Part shown: piece after piece, positions 20,951-31,048 of the stretch
Layout of the letters: the number at the start of each line of letters is the position of its first letter
Position numbering within the stretch: the first letter of the stretch is position 1
DNA from: Nicotiana tabacum
Taxonomy: Eukaryota > Streptophyta > Magnoliopsida > Solanales > Solanaceae
Direction of reading: 5' to 3'
Length of the DNA: 64,000 nucleotides
Assembly (NCBI RefSeq): GCF_000715075.1
Contig: NC_134102.1
Location: 106,714,001 to 106,778,000 of the forward strand
Notes under the pieces: model-generated
Told to the model about the DNA's origin: nothing
Databases searched by the model: none
The model's input: the letters and a program-made list of their open reading frames with translations, nothing else
Made by a program: the position numbers and the translations under genes

Positions 20951-21680
20951 TAACTTGCATCAATTAGGTCTGATCATGGCACTGAATTTAAAAATGCTAA
21001 ATTTGTTGAATTTTGTGATGAGCATGGCATAGATCATAATTTTTCTGCTCCTAGGACTCCACAACAAAATGGAGTAGTTGAAAGAAAGAATAGGATACTT
21101 GAAGATATGGCTAGGACTATGCTTCTTTCTAATAAACTGTCCCCATAACTTCTGGGCAGAAGCTGTAAACACTGCATGCTATATCATAAATAGGTTCATG
21201 ACTAGACCTTTTGTAGAGAAGACTCCCTATGAGTTACTTAAAGGGAGAAAACCAAACATATCCCATCTTAGGGCATTTGGATGCAAGTACTTTGTGAACA
21301 ATAATGGTAAAGACTCTCTAGGTAAGTTTGATCCCAGAGGTGACGAGGGAGTATTCTTGGGATATTCTTCACATAGCAAAGCTTATAAGGTCTATAATAA
21401 AAGAACTATGTGTGTAAAAGAAAGAGTTCATGTGGTTTTTTATGAAACTAACATTCTTTCTGAGAGGCAGGAACATGATGATGAAGCAATTGGGCTGGTA
21501 AGAAACTCAAATGAAATGACAGCCCAGACTGAAGTTGCACTAGAGGAAGGAACAGGTGATGGAACAGGTTCTTCCACCCAGGGTAACATGACAGGGGGAA
21601 TAGAAAAAAGAGGAAATGATTCTCAAACCTTAAGGAAATCTGTCCATGAACCTATTCCACAACAACAAAGCATTTAAGGA
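20951..21680 (+). pseudogene. SIRE-type integrase, C-terminal half
   Basis: Resumes exactly in phase after the TSD: a TAA codon, then LASI, SDHGTEFKNAKFVEFCDEHG (second catalytic Asp) and FSAPRTPQQNGVVERKNR (the PQQNG and VVERKN signature with the catalytic Glu). A frameshift near 21130-21145 leads to NFWAEAVNTACYIINR, KTPYELLKGRKPNISHLRAFG and VFLGYSSHSKAYKVYN, the Copia integrase C-terminal module. It ends in an acidic linker before the RT. The integrase would insert the cDNA; this copy is broken by the Gypsy insert as well as its own stops. Confidence 0.87.
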
Positions 21681-21698
21681 ACATCAAGGGAAAACCAG

Positions 21699-22670
21699 TT
21701 GGTTGTAAAATCTTACAAGTATCAAAGCTCTCATCCCATTGAGAACATAATCACTGATCCAACCGCTGGAATCAAAACCAGATCTTCACTAAAATATCTT
21801 TGTGCTTTTGATGCCTTCTTATCTCTTATTGAACCTAAAAATATTGCTGAGGCTTTACAGGATGCAGACTGGGTAAATGCAATGCAAGATGAACTCAACC
21901 AATTTGAAAGGAGTCAAGTTTGGCATCTGGTACCAAGACCCAAGGACAGATCAGTAATTGGCACAAAATGGTTCTTCAGAAACAAACTTGATGAAGATGG
22001 AACAATTACAAGGAACAAGGCAAGATTGGTGGTTCAAGGATATAGCCAAAAGGAGGGCATAAACTATGATGAAACATTTGCTCCAGTTGCAAGTTTGGAA
22101 GCAATAAAACTCCTCATAGCCTTTGCTGCTTACATGGAATTCACCCTTCACCAGATGGATGTCAAGAGTGCCTTCCTCAATGGCTATCTAAAGGAATAAG
22201 TGTTTCTCAAGCAACCTCCGGGGTTTGAAAGCAAGGAAAGTCCTGATCATGTGTACAAACTTGACAAAGCACTTTATGGGCTCAAGCAGGCTCCAAGAGC
22301 ATGGTATGAAAGATTATCAAAATTTTTGCTTGAGCATGACTACAAGAGAGGTAAAATTGACAATACTTTATTCTTGAAAGAAAAAAGGTAAAGATCTCTT
22401 GGTAGTTCAGATATATGTTGATGATATAATCTTTGGAGCAACTACTGATAGGTTAAGTAAAGAATTTGCTAAACTAATGGGGCGTGAATTTGAAATGAGC
22501 ATGATGGGTGAGCTTAATTTCTTTTTGGGCTTACAAATTAAACAAAATTCAAATGAACTATGATCCATCAGCAGAAGTATGTAAAAGAGTTACTTAAAAG
22601 GTTTAAAATGGAAGATTCCAAAGAAATTGACACTCCTATTGCAACAGCTACAAAGTTGGATATAGATTAA
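21699..22670 (+). pseudogene. SIRE-type reverse transcriptase
   Basis: Copia RT motifs in order: [78 protein letters not shown] and [17 protein letters not shown], then TAA at 22197-22199. It continues VFLKQPPGFESKESPDHVYK and LYGLKQAPRAWYERL; a frameshift near 22388 precedes QIYVDDIIFGAT with the catalytic YVDD intact (about 22410-22440). Further frame breaks follow (near 22560-22680). All core motifs are recognisable, so the domain decayed after a functional insertion. Confidence 0.88.
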
Positions 22671-22679
22671 CCTGGTTCA

Positions 22680-23344
22680 TCTGTTGATTAGAAGTTGTAT
22701 ATGGGAATGATTGGCTCATTGTTGTATCTCACTGCTAGTAGACCAGACATTGTTTTCAGTGTAGGCCTTTGTACAAGATTTCAGGCAAATCCAAAGGAGT
22801 CTCACTTGACTCATGTCACGAGAATTTTGAGATATCTAAAAGGCACCACTGACCTCTGTCTATGGTATCCAAAAAGTAGTAATTTCAATCTAGGGGGATA
22901 TGCTGATGCTGATTATGTAGGTTTTCTAGTGGATAGAAAGAGCACCTCAGGTATGACACACTTTCTTGGATCATGTCTTGTGTCTTGGGCTACCAAAAAG
23001 CAAAATTCAGTGGCCTTATCTACTGCTGGAGTTGAGTATGTTACTGCTGCTTCATGTTGTGGATCAAACAGCAATTAATGGACTTTGGAATTGATGTTGG
23101 TTGTATCCCCATTTTTTGTGATAATACTAGTGCTATTAGTATGACCAAGAACCCGGTTCATCACAAGAGAACTAAGCACATAAATGTTAGGCATCACTTT
23201 TTGAGGGATAACTATGAAAAAGGGCTGATCACTGTGGAATTTTATGCTACTGAAAAGCAAATAGCTGACAACTTCACAAAATCCCTAAGTAGAGATCACT
23301 TTGAAAGGAACAGGTTAGAGTTAGGGATGATTAAGATCACCTAA
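22680..23344 (+). pseudogene. SIRE-type RNase H
   Basis: MIGSLLYLTASRPDIVFSVG, THVTRILRYLKGTTD, GYADADYVGFLVDRKSTSG (catalytic Asp, with the STSG motif), VSWATKKQNSVALSTAGVEY (catalytic Glu region), then a frameshift near 23060-23080 to LWIKQQLMDFGI, FCDNTSAISMTKNPVHHKRT (Asp of CDNTSAI) and HINVRHHFLRDN. These are the standard Copia RNase H blocks. It ends LELGMIKIT with a stop at 23342-23344, after which the extra 3' region begins. Confidence 0.88.
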
Positions 23345-24545
23345 AAGGACCAGTTCAGAATTCACAACGAAGAAAAAAAAATTGAAAAAAAAATTATTTT
23401 TGGTTAGAAAATCTGAAAATGTGTATATAATTAGATTAATTTTTGCTCAGACTGATACTTTTAATAGTATACTCTTGTGCCATGTGTTAAAATAACTCAT
23501 TAATCTCTAATGATATTTTCTCTATTTTGGCAAATCTAGACTTACACAAGAGAATTATCAGTGAATAACCTGGTTCATCCAGATAACACGGTATGTTTTT
23601 TACACTTTGCATAATTTAAAATAATAATATTTGGATCATGATCAGAGTCCTACGTAATTCCAAACTCCTTTTGGACTTATCCGTTACAAGTGAACCAGTT
23701 CTGTTCAAAAGAGTCCCAACCGAATTGAAGTACCTAGATTCTAGGGATACACTCCAAAGTCTTTTCAAAACTGAAATTCAGTTTGATTAGACTTTCACAC
23801 CCACTATCATCCCTTCCACTACCCCAACCTCTAAGAAAAGAGTAAATATGCTTGCTCGCAAGGTTGTTGCGGGGAGAGAACAAATCAAGAAAATAAATAA
23901 AAAATTAAAAGCTGGTAAGGAAGAAGAACCCTAGAAATCTGATGAATCATTCAAATCTGCTACTGAGGGGGAAGAAACTGTTTCTTCTGAAATTGAACAT
24001 GTACAAATTTGGATAATAGGTTTGTACTAGTAGGGTCTATGGCAGGTGTTGAAAGTAATGAATCTGGAGAAGTTGGTGGTAAAAATAAAAAGGGAAAAGA
24101 AAAAGAGAGCAAGGGAGTTAGGAGTGCTGTGAGGGGAAAAGGTAAAAGACTGGCTGATTCTTCACCCACTCATGTAAGTTTAACCAAAGACACAAGTGCA
24201 ATGGTTGTTTGGGAAGAGAAATCTGGAGGAGTAGACGAGAGTGTACAGAAAACAGGGGTAAGTGGGTCTGGCAAAGCTGCTGAAGGGCTTGTTCAACTTG
24301 GAAAAAATAGAGATGAACCTGGTTCATCTGTAGAGGAAACCCTCGCAGACCTACTGAAGAAAGTGGGGCTAAGGATGCTGAGATTGAGAGGCTGAAGAAG
24401 AGGTTGGCAGAGGTGGAGACTTAGAGAGATGCTCTCAGAACTGAGCTGGCAAGATAAAAGGAGAAGAATGATGGCATTCTTCAGGATATGCTGAAACTCC
24501 TCCAAGCCAAAACCCAAGCACCTAGTTCTTCCCAGCCTTAAGCCT
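23345..24545 (+). pseudogene. Extra 3' open region of the SIRE-type element
   Basis: Between the RNase H stop and the 3' LTR lie about 1.9 kb; the part to 24545 bears traces of a separate protein. Readable pieces: MLARKVVAGREQIKKINKKL (from 23849, ended by TAG), ESNEVGE-like and KNKKGKEKESKGVRSAVRGK basic segments (24009-24395), MVVWEEKSGGVDESVQKTG, and after frame breaks ERLKKRLAEVE, RDALRTELA and DGILQDMLKLLQAKTQAPS, a short heptad-type coiled coil. SIRE elements carry an additional ORF at this position, sometimes described as env-like. Here I see basic and coiled-coil character and no membrane segment. It has several stops and is not functional. Function unknown. Confidence 0.55.
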
Positions 24546-24844
24546 CCTAGCCTAGTGTAGATCAACAAGTGACCCAGTTCGGGATTTGTTTTGTTTCTTT
24601 TGCTCATGTTTTCAATATTTTTATTTCTTCTTATGCTTTGTGGTAGAATCTTATCAATCATCAATGAAATTCACTATCTTTTGCTCTAACTGTTTGTTTA
24701 TATTTCTTTGGTGGTTAAAATTCTTAGCTTGATCTATGATGATTAACCCATAATTGCATTTGAAGTAGTCCAGTGGCCATGAGTAAGTTTTAAAATCTGG
24801 GTATCTTACTTATTTATGTAACTTTTCGATGATGCCAAAAGGGG

Positions 24845-25204
24845 AAAAAAGGTTGTGCTTTACACTTTGAACAAGTGATGTTTATAACCTAATGTACCTG
24901 GTCCTTGATGATAAGTGATAAAAAGAAAAAATATTTCTAACATTGTGTTGATGTTGAGCTAAGTTGAAACAGGGCCTAAGCTTATGAAAAAGCACAGAGT
25001 TTGTCATCATAAAAAAAAGGGAATTAAAAAGGTTGTTCTTTACACTTTGAACAAGTGATGTTTATAACCTAATGTACCTGGTCCTTGATGATAAGTAATA
25101 AAAAAAAGGAAAAATATTTCTAACATTATGTTGATGTTGAGCTAAGTAGAAACAGGGCCTAAGTTTATGAAAAATCACAGAGTTTGTCATTATAAAAAAG
25201 GGGG
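24845..25204 (+). repeat. 180-bp tandem duplication including the polypurine tract
   Basis: Two head-to-tail copies with an offset of 180 bases (GGTTGTGCTTTACACTTTG at 24851 and its partner at 25031). Each ends in an A-run followed by a G-run. The first copy therefore carries a fossil polypurine tract, and the second ends in the tract that abuts the 3' LTR. Confidence 0.9.
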
Positions 25205-25208
25205 AGTT
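25194..25208 (+). other. Polypurine tract of the SIRE-type element
   Basis: AAAAAAGGGGGAGTT directly before the 3' LTR TG at 25209, the plus-strand primer position. Confidence 0.9.
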
Positions 25209-26127
25209 TGTTAGCCTAAGTGAAGGTTAATTTTGAAGATTGACAAAGGAAGCCCAGGCATGAACCAGGTCCATCCCTTGTGTGCAGAAGACACAGACAG
25301 ATTCGAGCATGTGGGATGCACGTGAAGGAGATAAGCTTAACTTGGTCTAATTAATATCTCCTGATCGAAAAGGGCTGCATAATTGATAAGGAGAAGGACT
25401 CCTTAATTAAAGAGAACACTATCCAAGATAAGGGAGGAGTTAGAGGTTGAGATCAACTAGAACTCTTCCACCAAGGAAGAGTAGCATTAGAACTCTAGTT
25501 ATTTTCTACTCTACTAGCTCTATAAATCGCAGGATGTTCTCATTCTACAGGCAACGCACAAAAGCAGAAGTTAAACGTGAATTGAGAGCAAAATAGCAAG
25601 GCATTTTGCAAGCAGTTCGTGTGTGATTCAAGTGTACGAACCTGAAGCTACATGAACCAGATAGAAGAACTAGTTCCAAGTGTCTGTCTTTTATTCTAGT
25701 TCAATTGTAGTAGGTGCTTTCATATTGTACCTTTCAGCTTTATCTAGAGGCAATTGTAATAGGTACTAAGAGTATTTAAGTTAGAGTTAACTTGAAGTTG
25801 TCGCAACAGTTAGAGGTTGTGTGCCACAACGAGATTAGAGTTAATCCTAGGTTTACAAAACTGTATTGTAAATGCAGTTTTTGGCTCAGTGATTTAGTGG
25901 AGAGTTTGAGAAAATCCTACTGAGAAGTAGGTCGTGGTGTTTTCACCTTTTGAGCCAGGTGTTTTTCACATAAAATACTTGTGTTCTTTACTTTCCGCAT
26001 TTACTGTTTCAGCAATAGTAGGTTAAGGAACACATAGAAAAATCCGATCCTTCTATAATCAGTTTAGGCAAAATATTGGATACCATAAAAATCAACCCCC
26101 TGTGTTGTATTGAAGTTAAAAACATCA
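25209..26127 (+). repeat. SIRE-type 3' LTR
   Basis: Collinear with 7269-8190 (TGTTAGCCTAAGTGAAGG ... AAAAACATCA), 919 bp, with the TATA box at 25521-25528. It is followed by ATAAT, the diverged TSD copy, and then by the rest of the outer Copia LTR. Confidence 0.93.
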
Positions 26128-26132
26128 ATAAT

Positions 26133-26423
26133 AAAGAACAATAAAATTTATAAATAAAAATTGGAGATAAGGAGAAGTTAAGCGAGAAAGAGAAGAAAGC
26201 TAAGTAGAAGGAGCTTTTGTTTCTGATGATGGAGAAATGAGTAACCAATGGTGGCTATTTATAGATGCAATTGCATGGCTTCATTTTGTGAAGGGAAGCA
26301 ACGTGGCTTATGGAATTTGCCACTTTACCAAGGCATTTTGCCATCTTTTTAATGACTTCTAGAAGAGATGTCACATGGTTTTGATTATGACATTTGTCAA
26401 CAAGGCTTTAAAATATTGCCACA
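26133..26423 (-). repeat. Outer Copia 3' LTR, proximal part
   Basis: Collinear with 31273-31563. It contains the LTR TATA box on the minus strand (CTATAAATAG, 26255-26264). On the minus strand the LTR starts TGTGGCAATATTTTAAAGCC at 26423. Confidence 0.92.
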
Positions 26424-26433
26424 GTCCCCCACT
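26424..26433 (-). other. Polypurine tract of the outer Copia element
   Basis: On the minus strand AGTGGGGGAC immediately precedes the 3' LTR start, the expected plus-strand primer. Confidence 0.8.
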
Positions 26434-26941
26434 ATTTTAAAGACCTTAAAAAATGAACTTGCTGGATTTGTATGGTCCAAATGTAATAGGTTTGGTATCT
26501 TTTGGACTATGAACCAAATTTAGATCGATAAAACTTGGCTTATAGAGTTACTGGTGAAATATTATATTTCTATGAACCAATAATTCTTATTTTAAGTCAG
26601 AGATTTTATCAATCACATTTTGACCCCCGGTAATTTTGCTGTTCAACACGGTTTTGCGCCCAATAGGCCATGCGCGTGCCTGATTATTCATGAGAGAGCT
26701 CTAGTGACTAGGCCAAAATCTCATAGGAGCGGCTCCACTCCTCTCTCATATAGGTGAATTCATCAAGTGTATATTATTTTTAAATACACCACCCATAAGG
26801 AATATGAATTCATTAAGAGTTATAACGCAACCTCTCAATTAGTAGGAGTCAAGCTTTCTCTTTTAGTTCTTTAGTGCAAATATCGACTTGTTATTACCCA
26901 TATGAACCTACTTCGTGGGATCTCTAATCACATAGGTTGAG
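26434..26941 (-). other. 3' untranslated part of the outer Copia element
   Basis: Non-coding sequence between RNase H and the polypurine tract on the minus strand, about 0.5 kb. It carries short direct repeats such as TCTCATA-GAG and no open frame. Confidence 0.6.
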
Positions 26942-27567
26942 TTACCATCTCAATTGACAATATGTCGACTTTAAACCCACCTCTTTTGAGGTTTGAAAAA
27001 TTAATTTTCTTCCCACAGGTTTAGTCAGAGGATCAGCCAAATTTGTCTCTGACTTCACATAATCAATGAAAATTATTCCATCTCTCAGCAGCTGCTTTAT
27101 GACATCATGTCTTAATTTCATATGTCTACTTTTATAATTAAAAGATTTATTCTTTGCAATAGCTATTGCCGTTTGACAATCACAATGCATTGACACATGA
27201 GGCAATACGTCCTTTATTAAAGGAATATTAGCTAAGAAGTTTCTTAGCCACCCAGCCTCAAAACCAGCTAAATCCAGAGCTACAAACTGTGATTCCATAG
27301 TCGATCTAGTAATGGTCGTCTGTTTAGCTGATTTCCACGATATTGCACCACCACCAAGGGTGAGTACATAACCACTAGTGGATTTTATCTCATCTGAATT
27401 AGAGATCCAGTTTACATCATTGTACCCTTCTAAAGTAGAAGAAAATCCACGATATAGGATACCATAATTTATGGTTCCTCTAAAAAATTTTATTAGTCTA
27501 GTTAATACAGATCAATGCTCTCTGTTGGGACTATGAGTATATCTACTTAGTCTACACACATCAGAGG
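26942..27567 (-). pseudogene. Outer Copia RNase H
   Basis: On the minus strand, fragments around 27560-27300 precede a clean frame (27298-26942): MESQFVALDLAGFEAGWLRN (the Glu of the ES-FVAL motif), HVSMHCDCQTAIAIAKN (the Asp of the CD.Q.AI motif), NYKSRHMKLRHDVIKQLL, and VKSETNLADPLTKPVGR, the Copia RNase H tail. It ends QLRW with a stop at 26942. The N-terminal half is broken by stops. Confidence 0.82.
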
Positions 27568-28801
27568 CTATATCACACCTTGTAAATTTATTAAATACAT
27601 CAGACTCCCAATAATCTGAGCATATATAGACCGAGCCACTGGGTCACCATTATTCCTTTTCAACTGAGAGTTAGCATCAAAAGGAGTGCTCACAGATGTA
27701 ATATTAAAATATTCAAACTTCTTAAGAAGTCTCTCAACATAATGTTCTTGTGACAACATTATTCCATCTTCATTCCTTATAACTTTAACTCCCAATATTA
27801 TATTTTCTTCACCTAAATCTTTCATATCAAAATTAGCAGACATAAATAATTTAGTACTTCGCACAATATTTAAACTTGTACCAAATATAAGCATGTCATC
27901 ATCATACAAACATATTATCACATAACATTGTCTACCACTTTAGTATAAACACATTTGTCCATCTCGACTAAAAAAATTCGTCTCTCAATAAGACTTGTTC
28001 AAATTTCTCATACCACTGCTTAGGAGCTTGTTTAAGGCCAAAAAGAGATTTAATTAATTTACAAACTTTATTTTTCAATCCAGGAATGACACATCCTTAA
28101 GGAACCATATAAATCTCTTCTTCTAAATCACCATTTAGAAAAACAGTTTTGACATCCATTTGATGGATAAAAAGCTTATGGATTGAACCTAAGGCAATTA
28201 AAACTCGAATAGAAGAAATTCTAGTCATTAGTGCAAATGTATCAAAATAATCTATATTTTATTTTTGAGAAAATTCTTTTGCTACTAACCGAGCTTTATA
28301 TTTATTTAAAGATCCATCAGGATTAAATTTCCTTTTGAAAATCCATTTACAACCAATAGGTTTTGCACCAGGAGGTAAATCAATTAAAATCCATGCATCA
28401 TTTTTCATGATAGAATCAATTTTAACTTTTATTGTCTCTTTCCAATAATTAGCTTCTGAAGAAGATATGGCTTCAAAATAGTTTGATGGTTCGTTATCGA
28501 CAAGAAAAGTTTGAAAATCATTTCCATAAGAAAAATATTTCTTTCTATGCCTTTTGTTCCTTCTCAGTTCCTCATTAGAAATAATTTTATTATTTGTTTT
28601 AATAGGTGTATGAGAAATTTTATCAAACAGTGAATAAATATATTTAAATAACTCAGCATTCTTTGTCTCAATTATAGTATTGCAATCAAGCACATCACTT
28701 TTTAAAACAAGAAATCTATATGCAACACTATGTTCAGCATATCCAATAAGCACACAATCAACAGTTTTAAAACCTATTTTTCTCTTTTTAGGTTCAGGCA
28801 A
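27568..28801 (-). pseudogene. Outer Copia reverse transcriptase
   Basis: Minus strand. The frame 28801-28259 starts in the integrase tail (KKRKIGFKTVDCVLIGYAEH) and reaches RT motifs (AWILIDLPPGAKPIGCKWIF, LNKYKARLVAKEFSQK). Stops and frameshifts follow, with HQMDVKTVFLNGDLEEEIYM and LFGLKQAPKQWYEKFEQ still visible. The second frame, 27921-27568, holds the catalytic block as CLYDDDMLIFGTS, so the usual Tyr-Val-Asp-Asp reads Tyr-Asp-Asp-Asp. It continues ANFDMKDLGEENIILGVKV and IIGSLMYLINL. The changed catalytic Val and the stops make it dead. Confidence 0.85.
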
Positions 28802-28884
28802 AAGGACTTTAGCAAGACACCCCTACACTTTTAAATTTTTCAAGTTAGGTTTATAACCCTTCCACAATTCATAGTTTCGACATT

Positions 28885-29085
28885 CATCTTTTAATAATCG
28901 AAAATCTACATTAGAATGTTCGGAAGAGTTACCTAAAAATCGTAGATCAAAGATGAAGCAACAGTGATGAACTCAAGGTTTCACCAGAACTTTTGAATTT
29001 AATTATACAAGACCAGCTACAACAGAAAATCAACAGCAACTTCAACACTTAAACCCATAAACTAATAAGTTTAAGATTGTCTTCT
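28885..29085. other. Foreign-looking segment inside the outer Copia integrase
   Basis: On the minus strand the integrase reads LSACHLQNRIPH up to about 29085, and the family motif YELWKGYKPNL reappears at about 28885. The roughly 190 bases between do not fit the integrase and have stops in all frames. No TIR, LTR or TSD is obvious. It replaces only a few codons of integrase. Confidence 0.5.
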
Positions 29086-29158
29086 ATGTGGTATTCTATT
29101 TTGTAAGTGACATGCAGATAAAATAGTTTCACCCTACAAATTGTCAGGTGCATTAGAA

Positions 29159-29833
29159 CTAACTAGCATATAGTTCATCATCTCTTTCAATGTTCTTTTC
29201 AGCTACTCCATTTGACTGGGGTGAATAAGGCGGAGTTACTTCATGAATAATTCCATTATTTTCACAAAAATTATTTAAAGATAAATATTCTCCACCTCTA
29301 TCATATCTAATTCTCTTGATTTCTCTACTAAGTTGATTTTCAACCTCAGTTTTATAAGAAATAAAAGCATTAAAGGCATCATCTTTATTTCGAAGCAAAT
29401 ACAACTTAGTAAATCTAGAAAGATCATCAATAAAAGTCACATAATATCTTTTACCACCTCTAGTCATAGTCTGCTTTAGATCGCCTAAATCAGTGTGAAT
29501 CAAGGATAATAATTTAATTTCTCTATTTACAGAAAAATAAGTCTTTCTGGTACTTTTAGTTTCAGCACATATTTCACACTTATCTATATTGTTTGAGTCT
29601 AAATCAGATATTAAGCCTAGTGACTGCACTTTTCTTATATATGCGATATTAATATGTCCTAGTCTAGCATGCCATAAAGAAATAGACTCAACCATATAAG
29701 CAGAAGCAGTTGCCTTTTCATTGATAACATCAGAAATATTAAGTACAAAGAGTCCTTGGTTACAATAGCCCTTTCCCATAAACACATTATTTTTGGTCAT
29801 TATAATCTTATCAGATTCAAATGACACTTTCAC
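29159..29833 (-). pseudogene. Outer Copia integrase core
   Basis: Minus strand, 224 open codons. The HHCC module is seen as LWHARLGHINIAYIRKVQSL and CEICAETKSTRK. Catalytic core: LIHTDLGDLKQTMTRGGKRY (first Asp), FIDDLSRFTKLYLL, IRYDRGGEYLSLNNFCENNG (second Asp) and TPPYSPQSNGVAEKN (Glu of the NGVAE motif). Spacing is normal for Copia. The frame ends at a stop at 29159-29161, before the segment disturbed by the 190-bp foreign stretch. It is the longest uninterrupted piece of this element. Confidence 0.88.
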
Positions 29834-30178
29834 TCATGCTCTTCCCAGCAAGGATACAAAGATCAAGTTTGCCCTCATAGTAGGAACATGCAGTATATCA
29901 ACAAGGGCTAAAGTTTTTCTCAAAGTGAGTTTTAGGAGAACTTTACCCTTACCCAAGACTTTGGTAGTACTTGAGTCTCCAAGGTAGACCTCTTCTCTAT
30001 TATCCTCTACAGAAGTATAAGAAGAAAATGCTTCTCGATTTGCACAAATGTACCGAGTAGCCTCAGAGTCTACTGCCCATTCTTTTGCATGTGCTACAAT
30101 ATTTACTTTAGAAATGACAGTTGCAATTATATCACCTCCTTCAGCTAAGTTAGCCTTAAGAGTATTAGTTTTCCTTTG
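29834..30178 (-). pseudogene. Outer Copia protease
   Basis: On the minus strand near 30090-30040 one reads EWAVDSEATRYICANREAF. The Asp-Ser of the aspartic-protease triad is present (codons within 30062-30070), but the following Gly is Glu. EVYLGDSSTTKVLGKGKVLL and HVPTMRANLIF follow, typical of the Copia protease-integrase linker. A stop separates it from the integrase frame at 29833. Confidence 0.75.
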
Positions 30179-31036
30179 TCATTTCCTGCTCTGTACCTGC
30201 ACTGTGAGGCATGATGGCCTGATTTTCCACAAATAAAATAAGAAGCCCTTTTTTCTTTTAAGGTTAGGATATTTAGGCTTGTAACCTTGAGACTTATTCT
30301 CGTACCTTTCGCGATTGTTGTTGCTGCTTTGCACTAAGTTTGCTTTAAGAGCTGTCATCTTAGCTTTGGCAAATTCTTTTCTGTTAGAATCTTCAATTAG
30401 GATGTGGGTCATGATTTTTTCAGTGGTGAAATTTTTCTGTTTGTGCTTTAAGTTATTTTTGTAATCACCCCATGAGTCAGGCACCTTCTCAATTAGCACT
30501 CCAGCATCAAACTTTTCTGATAAAGATATCCCCTCGGCCTTCAAGTCTTCTACCAATTTTTGATATTCGTTGATTTACACGTTCATCTCCTTATCATCTC
30601 TCATCTGCCACTAATAAAAGTTTCCTACTATAAATTTTTGTTTTGTAGCATCTTCAGCAGTGGAATTTTTAACTAAGGCTTCTCAAATAGCTTTTGCTTC
30701 CTTATAACTGCAATACACGTTAAACAGTTCATTAGAAATAGTTTGTACTATAGTATGACGGCATACTTTATTGACATGCTGTCATGATTCCACTATTTTA
30801 TTATCAGCGTCTGCACTAGGTTGTGGATGCAGCAGTGCATGTGCAACACCATGGACATCAAGCAGTGATAAAATACGTTCTTGCCAACGCTTAAAATTTT
30901 CATTGGCGAAAATTTCAATATTTGACACATCTGGAAACGACCTAGCATATGATAGTGCAACTGGGACTGAAGCAACAAAAGTAGCGCCAATATTGGTGGT
31001 ATCGGCAGTATTTTTAGTATCAGTATTGTTTAACAT
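30179..31036 (-). pseudogene. Outer Copia Gag
   Basis: The minus-strand ATG at 31036 starts MLNNTDTKNTADTTNIGATF and continues IFANENFKRWQERILSLLDV (the Gag core with the conserved Trp). After breaks between 30780 and 30560, the frame 30556-30179 gives EKFDAGVLIEKVPDSWGDYK, KNFTTEKIMTHILIEDSNRK and a basic stretch leading to a damaged CCHC knuckle near 30240-30190. The ATG lies only 12 bases from the end of the 5' LTR, leaving no room for a standard PBS. A homologous gag start is found at 63270-63400. Confidence 0.8.
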
Positions 31037-31048
31037 AATTTCTTAGAT

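Larger units (their letters stand above)
7269..26127 (+). mobile_element. SIRE/Maximus-type Copia element, itself split by a Gypsy element
   Basis: LTRs lie at 7269-8190 and 25209-26127 (922 and 919 bp, TG...CA). An initiator-Met PBS follows the 5' LTR and a polypurine tract precedes the 3' LTR. The TSD is AGAAT (7264-7268) and ATAAT (26128-26132), one mismatch, confirmed by the empty site in the other LTR of the host element. Coding order: gag with two CCHC knuckles, protease, integrase, reverse transcriptase, RNase H, then an extra open region before the 3' LTR. The long Gag, the extra 3' region and the element size without the insert (about 8.7 kb) fit the SIRE/Maximus lineage. I counted roughly 50 differences between the LTRs. 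The Tekay insertion at 10831-20945 splits the integrase. The element is dead: stops and frameshifts occur throughout. Confidence 0.9.

Noticed and set aside
10831..26127. Claim that the Gypsy element is older than the Copia element it sits in, from the strong divergence at its LTR ends
   Set aside because: A fuller count gave similar overall LTR divergence for both (around five percent). The excess is confined to the ends, so mosaicism and not age is the better reading.
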